64,000 nt of DNA from Candidatus Rokuibacteriota bacterium. GTDB taxonomy: Bacteria > Methylomirabilota > Methylomirabilia > Rokubacteriales > CSP1-6. The translations under genes were made by a program, and so were the position numbers. Below are positions 15,828 to 24,025 of this stretch, one piece after another (the stretch's first letter is position 1; each line of letters begins with the position of its first letter). The notes under the pieces are model-generated. The model was not told the DNA's origin and ran no database searches. It worked only from the letters and a program-made list of their open reading frames with translations. The stretch spans positions 1 through 64,000 of the forward strand of contig QHSP01000028.1 of the NCBI GenBank assembly GCA_003220495.1, given 5' to 3'.

Positions 15828-17732
15828 ATGTGTGGCATCGCCGGATTTGTGACCGCCGGCCCCCGGGGCGACTCTCGGTCCGTGGTGCGCCGAATGGTGG
15901 CCGCGTTGCGCCATCGCGGCCCGGACGACCAGGGAGACTGCATCGACGCGCAGGCGACGCTCGGCGCATGTCGCCTGAGCATCATCGACCTGCCGGGAGG
16001 GCGGCAACCGATCGGGAACGAGGACGGAACGGTTCACGCGGTGCTCAACGGCGAGATCTACAACTTCCGCGAGCTCCGTTCGCGTCTCCAGCAGCGCGGG
16101 CACCGGTTCACGACCCAGTCCGATACCGAGGTCATCGTGCACGCGTACGAGCAGGACGGCGAGGACTTCGTCGCCGACCTCGATGGCATGTTCGCCCTGG
16201 CGGTGTGGGATGGGCCCGCGCGGAAGCTGGTGTTGGCGCGGGACCGCATGGGCGAAAAGCCGCTCTACTACTACGACGGCCCGGGCGTGTTCGTGTTCGG
16301 TTCCGAGCTCCGGGCGCTGCTCGAGCACCCCGATGTGCCTCGCGAGCTCGATCTGCGGAGCCTCGCGCGCTACTTGCTGATCGACGCGGTCCCGGCGCCG
16401 CACTCGATCCTGGCGGGGATCGCCAAGCTCGCCCCGGCGCACACGCTTGTGGTCTCGCCGGGCGCGAAGCCGCAGGTGACACCGTACTGGGCCTTGTCGT
16501 TCGCGCCCGACCACTCGATCGACGAAGACGAATGGCGCGAGCGTCTGATCCATCAGCTCGAGGCGTCGGTGCGCAGCCGACTCGTCGGCGACGTGCCGGT
16601 CGGGGTCTTCGTGAGCGGTGGCCTCGACTCCGGTGCGGTCGCGGCCTTTGCGGCGCGGCACACGAGAGCGCCCGCCCTCAAGACCTTCGCCGTCGGCTTC
16701 GAGACTCCGAGCTACGACGAGCGGCGCTTCGCGCGCGTCGTCGCCGCGCGCTTCGGCGCCGAGCACCACGAGATCGTGTTCTCGGCGACCGAGGCGTTGG
16801 CCTTGCTGGAGCGGGTCGGGAGTCTTCTGGACGAGCCGCTGGTCGACGCCTCGTTCTTGCCGAAGTACGCGCTCGCCCGGGCCGCGCGAGCATCCGTCAA
16901 GGTGGCTCTGAGCGGCGACGGCGGCGACGAGATCTTCTGCGGCTATCCGACCTTTCTGGCCGATCCGGCCGCCCGGTGGCTCGAGGCTCGTCTCGCTCCG
17001 CGCGCCCGGCGCCTCGTCGGCTGGCTGGTCGATGGCCTGCCCGCGTCGTCGCGGTATGGCAGCGTCGACTTCCTGCTCAAGCAGTTCATGCGCGCGCTAC
17101 CGTACTCGGCCGAGATCCGCACCCAGCTCCTGCTGGGGGGCGTCACCTCGGCCGAGCAATCGCGCCTGCTGTCTCCTGGCGTGCGCCACGCCCTCAAGGG
17201 CTTCGATCCCTATGCCGAGCTCACGACGACGATCGAGCAGCTCGATCTCAGAGATCCCGTCGAGCGTCTGATCGGTCACCATGCCCGGTTCTATCTCGCG
17301 GACCAGACCCTGGTCGCTATGGATCGAGCCAGCATGGCCGCCGGCCTCGAAGTCCGTGCCCCCTTTCTCGACCCGGCGCTCGTCGAGCTGGTCGCGACGG
17401 TCCCCAGCGGGTTCAAGCTCCGCAGATGGACGACGAAATACGTCCTCAGGCGCGCGCTGGCCGAGATCTTGCCGCCAACGGTCATCCGCCGCCGAAAACA
17501 AGGTCTTGGAGTTCCCATCGCGGCGTGGCTGCGCGGGCCGCTGCGCGACGTCATGGAGTCCCGACTGGCCGCGGCGCGGGTGCGTCATCGCGGCCTCTTC
17601 GATCCAACGGCCGTGACGCGGCTCGTCTCCGAGCATCTCGACGGTCGGCGAAACCACCGCAAGATCCTTTGGTCCCTCATGATGCTCGACGCGTGGTGCG
17701 ATCACTACCTGCCGCATGAGCGCTGGACTTAG
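15828..17732 (+). CDS. asnB: Glutamine-hydrolysing asparagine synthase
   Basis: A 634-residue class B asparagine synthetase. MCGIAGF supplies the N-terminal catalytic Cys2 of the glutaminase domain, and the glutaminase residues LSIIDLPGGRQPI and LNGEIYNFRELR follow. The synthetase domain has the PP-loop SGGLDSGAVAAF starting at Ser263 and ALSGDGGDEIFCGYP. It converts Asp, Gln and ATP to Asn or amidates a related carboxylate. AsnB homologues next to cell-surface glycosylation genes often modify sugars or peptides instead of making free Asn; here the gene overlaps an ArnT-like transferase by 17 bases, so that alternative is reasonable. A GAGG ribosome-binding site precedes the ATG. Confidence 0.93.
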   Translation: MCGIAGFVTAGPRGDSRSVVRRMVAALRHRGPDDQGDCIDAQATLGACRLSIIDLPGGRQPIGNEDGTVHAVLNGEIYNFRELRSRLQQRGHRFTTQSDTEVIVHAYEQDGEDFVADLDGMFALAVWDGPARKLVLARDRMGEKPLYYYDGPGVFVFGSELRALLEHPDVPRELDLRSLARYLLIDAVPAPHSILAGIAKLAPAHTLVVSPGAKPQVTPYWALSFAPDHSIDEDEWRERLIHQLEASVRSRLVGDVPVGVFVSGGLDSGAVAAFAARHTRAPALKTFAVGFETPSYDERRFARVVAARFGAEHHEIVFSATEALALLERVGSLLDEPLVDASFLPKYALARAARASVKVALSGDGGDEIFCGYPTFLADPAARWLEARLAPRARRLVGWLVDGLPASSRYGSVDFLLKQFMRALPYSAEIRTQLLLGGVTSAEQSRLLSPGVRHALKGFDPYAELTTTIEQLDLRDPVERLIGHHARFYLADQTLVAMDRASMAAGLEVRAPFLDPALVELVATVPSGFKLRRWTTKYVLRRALAEILPPTVIRRRKQGLGVPIAAWLRGPLRDVMESRLAAARVRHRGLFDPTAVTRLVSEHLDGRRNHRKILWSLMMLDAWCDHYLPHERWT

Positions 17733-19110
17733 AGGCTGGCCGCCGCGCGGCGGATGGGCGCCGTTCGCCGTCGTCGTGGCGGTGAGCGCGGCGCTGCTCG
17801 GTTTTGATCTCGGCCGCCGCGTGCTCTCGACGAACGACGAGGCCAGATTCCCGATGATGGCCCGGGACATCTTGACGAACGGCCACTGGCTCCTGCCCGA
17901 GCTTTCCGGTGTCCCCATGCTCAACAAGCCGCCATTGCACGCATGGCTCATCGCGATCGGGGCGTGGCCGACGGGGGCGGTGTCGCAGCGCACCGCTGTC
18001 GTTCCTTCGTTCATCGGGGCGCTGGGCCTGGTGGCGATGACCTGCTGGATCGCGCAGCGCCTGTTTGGCGTCGGTGCCGGACTCACGGCGGGACTGATCG
18101 TCGCGACGACGGCCGGCGTGTTCGCGATGGCGCGCTCGGCGGTGCCCGACATGACGCTTTCGTTGGGCATCGCCGCCGCCATGGCGGCGTTCGTCCGGGC
18201 CGAGCTCGATGGTCGCCGGAGCGCCTGGCTCGGCTTTTACGCTCTTGTGGGAGTCGCGTGCTGGGCCAAGGGCCCCGCCGGGCTTCTGCCGCTCGCCGTC
18301 GTGGTCGCCTACCAGCTCGCGACCTCCGGCTGGCGGGGCGTGACGCGCATGCGATCGACGGTCGGCGTCGCGATGCTCGTAGTCCTGGTCGCGCCCTGGT
18401 GGGCTCTTGCGGCCCACGTCGGGCAGGCGCAGTTCCTACAGGACGTGGTGTGGGCCGATATGACGCAAGGCTACAACCCGATGCGCGCGCTGACCTGGAG
18501 GCGTTTCGTCGAGCCCTTCGGAACCGCCGTGACGATCCTGCTTCCGTGGTCCCTCTTGCTTCCCTTCGCAATGCCGTGGGCGGTTCGACGCTGGAAGACA
18601 GCGACCGCGGTGGGGGAGCGATTGGCGCTCGTCTGGGCGATCACCGTCTTCCTCGTCGTCGCCGCGTCGTCCCGGCAGCGATGGCGTTACTATCTGCCGC
18701 TCTGTGTGCCGGGCTCCTTGCTCGTCGCGGGCTGGCTCGTGTCCCGTCGAATCTGGAGTCAGATGGGGATCGCCGTCGCCGCCTGGGCCGTGATCGCCGC
18801 GTCATTGGCAATCGGTGAGATCTATGTCACCGCGCGCGACAATCGCGGGACCCAGCTACGGACGATCGCGCGGGCCCTCGAGCCGGACGAGGCGCTGACT
18901 CTTGCCGTCGAAGCGCCGGAGCTGGTGCTCTCGTTCTACCTGAAGAGGCCGATCCGGGCGGTTTCCGACACGACAGAGTTCCGCGGACTCGGTCCACCCC
19001 TCTACGTCATTGCCAGGAACCCGCCAGCGCAGGAGTCCTTTGACCCGATCGCCGAAGGCTTCGTCAAGGGCCGTCGCTTCGTGCTCTGGGAGAAACGAGG
19101 GGGTCCCTAG
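17716..19110 (+). CDS. ArnT/PMT-like membrane glycosyltransferase (GT-C fold)
   Basis: A 464-residue integral membrane protein with about ten hydrophobic segments. The periplasmic loop after the first helix carries NDEARFPMMARDI and PMLNKPPLHAWL, matching the catalytic-acid region of the ArnT/PMT family. These enzymes move a sugar from a polyprenyl phosphate carrier to lipid A, protein or another envelope acceptor. Donor and acceptor are not predictable. The C-terminal about 90 residues form a soluble domain. The ATG lies inside the 3' end of asnB (overlap 17 bases), so the pair is translationally coupled. Confidence 0.88.
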   Translation: MSAGLRGWPPRGGWAPFAVVVAVSAALLGFDLGRRVLSTNDEARFPMMARDILTNGHWLLPELSGVPMLNKPPLHAWLIAIGAWPTGAVSQRTAVVPSFIGALGLVAMTCWIAQRLFGVGAGLTAGLIVATTAGVFAMARSAVPDMTLSLGIAAAMAAFVRAELDGRRSAWLGFYALVGVACWAKGPAGLLPLAVVVAYQLATSGWRGVTRMRSTVGVAMLVVLVAPWWALAAHVGQAQFLQDVVWADMTQGYNPMRALTWRRFVEPFGTAVTILLPWSLLLPFAMPWAVRRWKTATAVGERLALVWAITVFLVVAASSRQRWRYYLPLCVPGSLLVAGWLVSRRIWSQMGIAVAAWAVIAASLAIGEIYVTARDNRGTQLRTIARALEPDEALTLAVEAPELVLSFYLKRPIRAVSDTTEFRGLGPPLYVIARNPPAQESFDPIAEGFVKGRRFVLWEKRGGP

Positions 19111-19226
19111 CCCTCCGCCTGGCGCGCGCTGAGGACTTGCCAAGCAGCATCGCCCTGGAGTAGCGTCACCGCCCAGTACCCGTCGTTTCCTGGTAGCGAA
19201 AGACACCGGTCCGGCTCCTAGCGCTT

Positions 19227-19535
19227 TCAGACCCGCTCGGCGAGGTGGCGGTCATGTACCTGGGCAAGATCGTCGAGCGTGCCAAGACAGAAGAGTTGTT
19301 CAAGAATCCAGCGCACCCCTACACCAAGGCGCTCTTCTCGGCTGCCCTCCCGGCTCACCCGGACATTGTGCGAGAGGAGATGATTCTCGCGGGGGAAGTC
19401 CCGTCGCCCATCAATCCCCCATCGGGCTGCCGCTTCCATCCTCGTTGCCCCTTCGTCATGCCCCAGTGCGCGAAGGTCGAGCCGGAAGAGAAAGAGATCG
19501 TCGCCGATCACGTGGTGGCGTGTCACCTTTTCTGA
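19227..19535 (+). pseudogene. 5'-truncated oligopeptide ABC transporter ATPase (OppF/DppF C-terminus)
   Basis: The frame encodes [20 protein letters not shown], then [16 protein letters not shown] and a tail with [16 protein letters not shown]. This is the last third of DppF/OppF including the oligopeptide-transporter C-terminal Cys motif. Walker A, the ABC signature and Walker B are absent: the homologous sequence starts abruptly at about 19240, replacing the usual ADRVAVMYLG. Upstream 19111-19226 shows nothing recognisable. An in-frame GTG (19245) and ATG (19254) exist, but a 90-residue product would have no nucleotide-binding site. It is best read as a remnant of a deletion or rearrangement. 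Confidence 0.8.
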
Positions 19536-19563
19536 GCCGCGCAGGGGGCCGAGCCGGGCGTCG

Positions 19564-20376
19564 CTAGGGCGCCGGGAACAGGCGGTCGCCGTTCTTCCAG
19601 GCGATCGCCTCGGCGACGTCGCGCGGCAGCTGGCCGAGCCAGACCTGAACGTCGCGATGGTAGTCGCGTATTGCTTCCCAGCGCGACGTCACCCACGTGT
19701 CCGTGCCGACCAGGAAGCGGTCGGGATACTTCACGAAGACGGCGCGCCACTCCGGGTCGAGCTTACCGCCCGGCGCCACATCGGTGCGCAACGCGAGCTC
19801 GACCCAGAGCTTCGGGAACCGCGCGAGCAAGCCTCCGACGGTAGACGCCGACGCCGACATGCCGGCGTGCGCCCACAGGAAGCGCGCCTTGGGATAGAGG
19901 GTCAGGAGCTTCTCGAGCGTGACGTCGTCGACGTGAGCCTGGAGAAAGAGGTCGCGCTCGGCGGCGAGCTCGGCGACACGCTTGACGGTCGGTCCGCCCG
20001 CATCGGCGGCGCTCAGGTGGAACTCGCCGATGCCGCGGTAGATCCCCCGCTTCAGCCGGTCTTCGACGTAGCGCTGCACGCCCGGATCGCTGGACCACGT
20101 GTCCATGTCGTCGCGCGCGCGGTACGGCCGGAGGAACGGGACGACGGTCTTCGGGGCCTTCGCGTAGAGCTTCAGCGTGCCGTCGTCGGGCGTGCTCGAG
20201 ACGATCGCCCGCCGCACGCCCGCCGCGGTGAGAATCGAGAGCGCTCGCTCGAGCGAGTAGACCTCCCAGTCCGGACGGCTGTAGTGGATGTGGGCGTCGA
20301 AGATCGGGAACTGGGCGGCCCCGGGAGCCGTCGAGCCCAGGACGAACAGCAGCGTCGACAGGAGAAGCCCTCGCAT
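19564..20376 (-). CDS. Exported amidohydrolase (Amidohydro_2 family)
   Basis: About 270 residues. A signal peptide MRGLLLSTLLFVLGSTAPGA is followed by a TIM-barrel metal hydrolase. FDAHIHYS gives the HxH metal motif; FLQAHVDD and LWAHAGMS provide later histidines, and VGTDTWV supplies the final Asp. Family members hydrolyse or decarboxylate cyclic or aromatic acids; the substrate here is unknown. ATG 20376 is chosen over a longer frame from 20427 because it starts exactly at the signal peptide and a TAGGAT -10-like element on this strand ends 7 bases before it. Probably periplasmic. Confidence 0.85.
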   Translation of the reverse strand: MRGLLLSTLLFVLGSTAPGAAQFPIFDAHIHYSRPDWEVYSLERALSILTAAGVRRAIVSSTPDDGTLKLYAKAPKTVVPFLRPYRARDDMDTWSSDPGVQRYVEDRLKRGIYRGIGEFHLSAADAGGPTVKRVAELAAERDLFLQAHVDDVTLEKLLTLYPKARFLWAHAGMSASASTVGGLLARFPKLWVELALRTDVAPGGKLDPEWRAVFVKYPDRFLVGTDTWVTSRWEAIRDYHRDVQVWLGQLPRDVAEAIAWKNGDRLFPAP

Positions 20377-20383
20377 CGCCGGG

Positions 20384-20389
20384 ATCCTA
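20384..20389 (-). promoter_or_regulatory. -10 element of amidohydrolase gene
   Basis: On the minus strand TAGGAT (20389 to 20384) ends 7 bases before ATG 20376. There is no room for a Shine-Dalgarno sequence. It supports the shorter start and a leaderless message. Confidence 0.45.
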
Positions 20390-20427
20390 ACCCACGGCTC
20401 CCTTCCAATCTGCACCGCGTACCACAA

Positions 20428-21135
20428 TCACGCCGCGGCCGCGGGCCGGCACACCCGGCATGGGCGGTACCCCACGCTCGCGGCATCGGCGACCGACGCG
20501 AAGACGATTCGATTCGCTTCGCCGACTCGCTGCTCGTGGGCGCAGCCGCGCCGGCAGATGATCCGCGTGCTCGTGCAGCCGATCAGCGCGGGGGTGGTGC
20601 GCTCGAGCCGCAGGAGCTGGGTCTTCATCGCGCCCCCGAAGGCGTAGTGGCCCCAGGTTCCGTCACCGCGGACGATGCGGTGGCATGGGACGATCACCGG
20701 CACCGGATTGGCCCCGAGCGCGTTGCCGACCGCGCGCGCGGCGCGCGGATGACCCACGCGGCGCGCGAGGGCCGAATAGGAATCGACCTCGCCGAACTGA
20801 ACGCGGCTCGCCTCGGCGAGCACGCGGGCCTGGAAGTCGCCGATGCCCTCGAGGTCGACCGCCACCGTGAAGAACGTCCGGCGGCCGGCCAGGTATTCGC
20901 GCAGCTCTTGCCGGGCGCGCTCGGCGTGAGCGCGCGCCCGGGCGGAGCTGCCGTGGTCGCCGCGCCCGGGGTGCAGCCGCACGACACCGCGCTCGGTCGC
21001 CTCGATCCGGAACCTGCCGGCCAGCTTCTCCAGGCCGGCCGGCCTGGTTCTGAGACCTCCGAGGAGCCGCTCGGACAGCTTCGGCGGAGCGGCGGGCTTG
21101 AAGAATTCTTCGAGCATCGTGTCGATCCGATCCAT
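20428..21135 (-). CDS. O6-alkylguanine-DNA alkyltransferase with C-terminal Ada-type Zn/methyl-acceptor domain
   Basis: 235 residues. Residues about 40-180 are an Ogt/MGMT suicide alkyltransferase: NPVPVIVPCHRIV holds acceptor Cys151, and the DNA-binding helix VGHPRAARAVGNALG precedes it. Residues 184-231 match the Ada N-terminal domain: Cys194 and Cys198 (IICRRGC) plus Cys226 and Cys229 (GYRPCRVCRP). The C-x3-C / C-x2-C pattern and about 28-residue interval are those of E. coli Ada Cys38/42/69/72, where Cys38 accepts methyl from phosphotriesters. In E. coli Ada this domain is N-terminal and followed by an AraC-type HTH; here the order is inverted and no HTH is seen. The gene starts 4 bases after the sigma factor gene, so they are cotranscribed. 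The first 35 residues are of unknown origin. Confidence 0.9.
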   Translation of the reverse strand: MDRIDTMLEEFFKPAAPPKLSERLLGGLRTRPAGLEKLAGRFRIEATERGVVRLHPGRGDHGSSARARAHAERARQELREYLAGRRTFFTVAVDLEGIGDFQARVLAEASRVQFGEVDSYSALARRVGHPRAARAVGNALGANPVPVIVPCHRIVRGDGTWGHYAFGGAMKTQLLRLERTTPALIGCTSTRIICRRGCAHEQRVGEANRIVFASVADAASVGYRPCRVCRPAAAA

Positions 21136-21139
21136 GTCC

Positions 21140-21598
21140 CTATCCCTCCAGCGCTCGCTTCAGGATCGCCTTGCCTCGCGCGAGCTGACTCTTGACCGTG
21201 TTGACCGAGATGCCTCTGATGGTCGCGAGCTCGCGGTACCCGAGGCCGTTCACGTAGTGGAGCGCGAGCAGGACACGAGCCTCGCGGGGCACCGTGTCCA
21301 GCGCGCGCGCCAGGTCCAGCCGTTCGACCGCCGTGCCGCTCCGCCCGCGCGGCAGCTCTTCGGGCGGTGTGCGCCGGCGCCGGCGGAGCTCGTCGATGCA
21401 CACGTTCGTGAGCACGCGATAGAGCCACGTCGATACCGCCCACCGGCTCACGTACGATTCGCGCGCCTCGAAGGCCTTCAGCAGCGCGCGCTGGACCGCA
21501 TCCTCCGCGTCGGCCCGGTTCCCGAGCAGGCGGTAGGCCACCGCGTACAGCCGGGCGGCATATTCTTCGGCAGTGCGGGCGAACGCGCGTTCGTCCAT
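21140..21598 (-). CDS. ECF-type RNA polymerase sigma factor
   Basis: 152 residues. Region 2 covers YAARLYAVAYRLLGNRADAE through VSTWLYRVLTNVCIDELRRR. Region 4 covers PREARVLLALHYVNGLGYRE and ISVNTVKSQLARGKAILKR, a helix-turn-helix for -35 recognition. The usual adjacent anti-sigma gene is missing; the downstream cotranscribed gene is an alkyltransferase-Ada protein instead. This suggests control by DNA alkylation status or simple coexpression (inference). ATG 21598 is preceded on this strand by TATAAC ending 8 bases earlier. The protein is short for the family but both domains are present. Confidence 0.9.
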   Translation of the reverse strand: MDERAFARTAEEYAARLYAVAYRLLGNRADAEDAVQRALLKAFEARESYVSRWAVSTWLYRVLTNVCIDELRRRRRTPPEELPRGRSGTAVERLDLARALDTVPREARVLLALHYVNGLGYRELATIRGISVNTVKSQLARGKAILKRALEG

Positions 21599-21606
21599 CT
21601 CGACCA

Positions 21607-21612
21607 GTTATA
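21607..21612 (-). promoter_or_regulatory. -10 element of sigma factor/alkyltransferase operon
   Basis: TATAAC on the minus strand (21612 to 21607) ends 8 bases before ATG 21598. No Shine-Dalgarno sequence lies between, consistent with a short or absent leader. Confidence 0.45.
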
Positions 21613-21642
21613 CGCGCCAGACATGCAGAAGGGTGGAAGCGC

Positions 21643-23970
21643 CTAGCGCGATCCGGCCGACGGCCGAGCGCGGCGCAGGGCCTCCCAGACGCTCGCCGAC
21701 GTCAGCGGCACGCGCGTGATCTCGACGCCGCGGTCGGCCAGCGCGTCCTCCACGGCGTTGGCGATCGCCGGAACGGGCGAGATGATGCCGCTCTCGCCGA
21801 CGCCCTTCACGCCGAGCTCGTTGCGGGTCGACGGAAAGTCGAGCGCGATGACCTGGAGATGGGGCACCTGGTCGGCCTTCGGCACTCCGTATTCCATCAG
21901 CGAACCCGTCACCAGCTGCCCCGCCTCGTCGTAGATGAGCTCCTCGGCCAGCGCGGCGCCGATCCCCTGAGCGATCCCGCCATGGAGCTGGCCCTCCACG
22001 ACCATCGGGTTCAGGGCGCGGCCGCAGTCGTGCACGGCCACGTAGCGCAACAGGTCCAGCGCGCCGGTCTCGACGTCGACCTCGAGCGCGCAGGCGTGGG
22101 CGCCGAACGCCCACGTGACCGTCTCCGGCCGGAAGAACGCGCACGCGTGGAGACCCGGCGCGCCTTCTCGAAGAAGCGTCGGGCTCCGCAAGGACGCGCG
22201 TGCCAGCTGCCCGATATCGACCGCGCGCCCGGTCATGCCGGCCACGTGCGCCCGCCCGTCGGCGAGCACGACGTCAGCCGGCGCGCACTCGAGCATCTCA
22301 CCGGCGACGAGCCGCGCTTTTCGCGCGACCTCGCGCGAGGTGCGTGCCACCGCGGGCCCCGCCACCGCCGCCACGCGGCTCGCGATCGTGCCGTTGCCGT
22401 AGCCGACCACGGCGGTGTCGCCCCCCACGACGACCACGCGCTCGGTGTCGACGCCGAGCTCGGCCGCGCACACCTGCGCCAGGGTGGTCTCGTGGGCCTG
22501 GCCTTGCGAGGAGACGCCGATCTGCAGATAGATGAGCCCGCTTGGATCGATCTTCACGTCGGCGCCCTCGAACGGCCCGATCCCGGTGCCCTCGAGGTAT
22601 GCGGAGAGCCCGATGCCGATCGGCCGGGGCGACCCGCGGCGCGTGTTCTGCGTGGCGCGCCACTCGTCGTAGCCGAAGCTCGTGAGCAAGCGATCGAACG
22701 CGGCCGGATAGTCGGCTGGATCGTAGACGATGGGGACTCCGTCACGATATCGAAGCCCCGTGGTGTAGGGCATCTCGTCCGGGCGGATGAGGTTGCGCCG
22801 TCGCAGGGCCGCGGGATCCAGGCCGGCGCGCCGTGCCGCGCGGTCGAGTAGGCGGTCGAGCACGTAGGCGATCTCGGGCCGTCCGGCGCCGCGATAGGCG
22901 GCGCTGAAGGTCTTGTGGGTCACGACGTTGAGGGCCGAGGCCTTGAGGTGCGCGATCCGGTACGGCCCCGGCAGATGGTTGATCGTGTTCAACGAGATCA
23001 CGTCGCCGATCACCGGATAGGCGCCGCCGTCGCGCGTGAACTCGGTCTCGACCGCGACGATCGCGCCGTCGCGGGCGACACCGAGCCGCGCTCGATGATG
23101 CTGATCGCGATCTGGCGCCGTCGCCAGGAAGTGTTCGCGACGCGTCTCGATCCACTTCACCGGCCGCCGCAGCCGGCGCGCCACCGCCGCCAGCAGAACG
23201 TCCTCGGGGTACACGTGCCCCTTGGCGCCGAAGCCACCACCGACGTCCGGCGCGATCACCCGCACGTGCTCTTCCGCAAGGCCCAGGGCCGCGGCGATCG
23301 CCGCGCGCACGGCGAATGGCACCTGCGTCGACGTCCAGATCGTCAGTCGCCCGTCCGGCGCCTCCGGCTGGACCAGGACGCCACGCGGCTCGATCGGCAT
23401 TGCGGCGACACGCGGGACGCCGAGCTGCGCCTCGACGACGACGTGCGCCTCGCCGAAGCCGCGGACGATGTCACCGACGGCGCCGTCGGAGGGCCCGGCG
23501 GCGTTGTCGGGCCACTCGTCGAAGACCCGTGGCGCGCCCGTCGCGAGCGCCGATTCGACGGTGACCGCCGCGGGCAGCACGTCGTAGCGAACGTCGACGG
23601 CCTGGGCGCCGTCCGTGGCGCGATAGACGTCATCGGCGACGACGACCGCCACGGCCTCGCCGGCGTAGCGAGCGTTCGCGCCCGCGATCGCCGGCTGGGT
23701 GTACGGCCTGAGCCGGGGCGATGGCACGAGCGGCGGCACCGCCGCGGCGCACTCCGGCAGCTCGGCGAGCGTGAGGACCGCGACCACTCCCGGCAGCCCC
23801 TGCGCGCGATGCGGATCGATTCCGAGGATTCTGGCGTGGGCGTGCGGACTTCGCACGATCGCCGCGTGCAGGAGGTCGGGAAGCCGCAGGTCGTCCACGT
23901 AGCGACCGCGTCCGATGAGGAAGCGACGATCTTCGCGACGCTTGACGGAAAGGCCGATGGGCGCGCTCAT
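21643..23970 (-). CDS. Form-II CoxL-like molybdenum hydroxylase large subunit
   Basis: About 775 residues of the xanthine oxidase/CO dehydrogenase large-subunit family, which binds the Mo-molybdopterin cytosine dinucleotide cofactor. AAYRGAGR (Tyr359) is the form-II CoxL signature; the form-I CO dehydrogenase motif AYxCSFR is absent, so CO oxidation is not supported. The catalytic Glu lies in VKGVGESGI near the C terminus. SAPIGLSVKRREDRRFLIGR is a typical N terminus, so ATG 23970 is chosen over a longer frame from 24027. The FAD (medium) and 2Fe-2S (small) subunit genes are not adjacent. It starts divergently from the NHL-repeat gene. Confidence 0.88.
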   Translation of the reverse strand: MSAPIGLSVKRREDRRFLIGRGRYVDDLRLPDLLHAAIVRSPHAHARILGIDPHRAQGLPGVVAVLTLAELPECAAAVPPLVPSPRLRPYTQPAIAGANARYAGEAVAVVVADDVYRATDGAQAVDVRYDVLPAAVTVESALATGAPRVFDEWPDNAAGPSDGAVGDIVRGFGEAHVVVEAQLGVPRVAAMPIEPRGVLVQPEAPDGRLTIWTSTQVPFAVRAAIAAALGLAEEHVRVIAPDVGGGFGAKGHVYPEDVLLAAVARRLRRPVKWIETRREHFLATAPDRDQHHRARLGVARDGAIVAVETEFTRDGGAYPVIGDVISLNTINHLPGPYRIAHLKASALNVVTHKTFSAAYRGAGRPEIAYVLDRLLDRAARRAGLDPAALRRRNLIRPDEMPYTTGLRYRDGVPIVYDPADYPAAFDRLLTSFGYDEWRATQNTRRGSPRPIGIGLSAYLEGTGIGPFEGADVKIDPSGLIYLQIGVSSQGQAHETTLAQVCAAELGVDTERVVVVGGDTAVVGYGNGTIASRVAAVAGPAVARTSREVARKARLVAGEMLECAPADVVLADGRAHVAGMTGRAVDIGQLARASLRSPTLLREGAPGLHACAFFRPETVTWAFGAHACALEVDVETGALDLLRYVAVHDCGRALNPMVVEGQLHGGIAQGIGAALAEELIYDEAGQLVTGSLMEYGVPKADQVPHLQVIALDFPSTRNELGVKGVGESGIISPVPAIANAVEDALADRGVEITRVPLTSASVWEALRRARPSAGSR

Positions 23971-24025
23971 GAGATTGTCGTCAAGATTGTGGCAGTATAG
24001 GCGCGGACCCGGGGAGGTCACACGC

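Noticed and set aside
15809-17719. Plus-strand frame of 636 codons in a second frame of asnB
   Set aside because: It is an Arg/Ala/Gly-rich shadow; asnB in the adjacent frame has all catalytic motifs.
21643-23970. Aerobic carbon monoxide dehydrogenase
   Set aside because: The form-I active-site motif AYxCSFR is absent; AYRGAGR is form II and partner subunits are missing.
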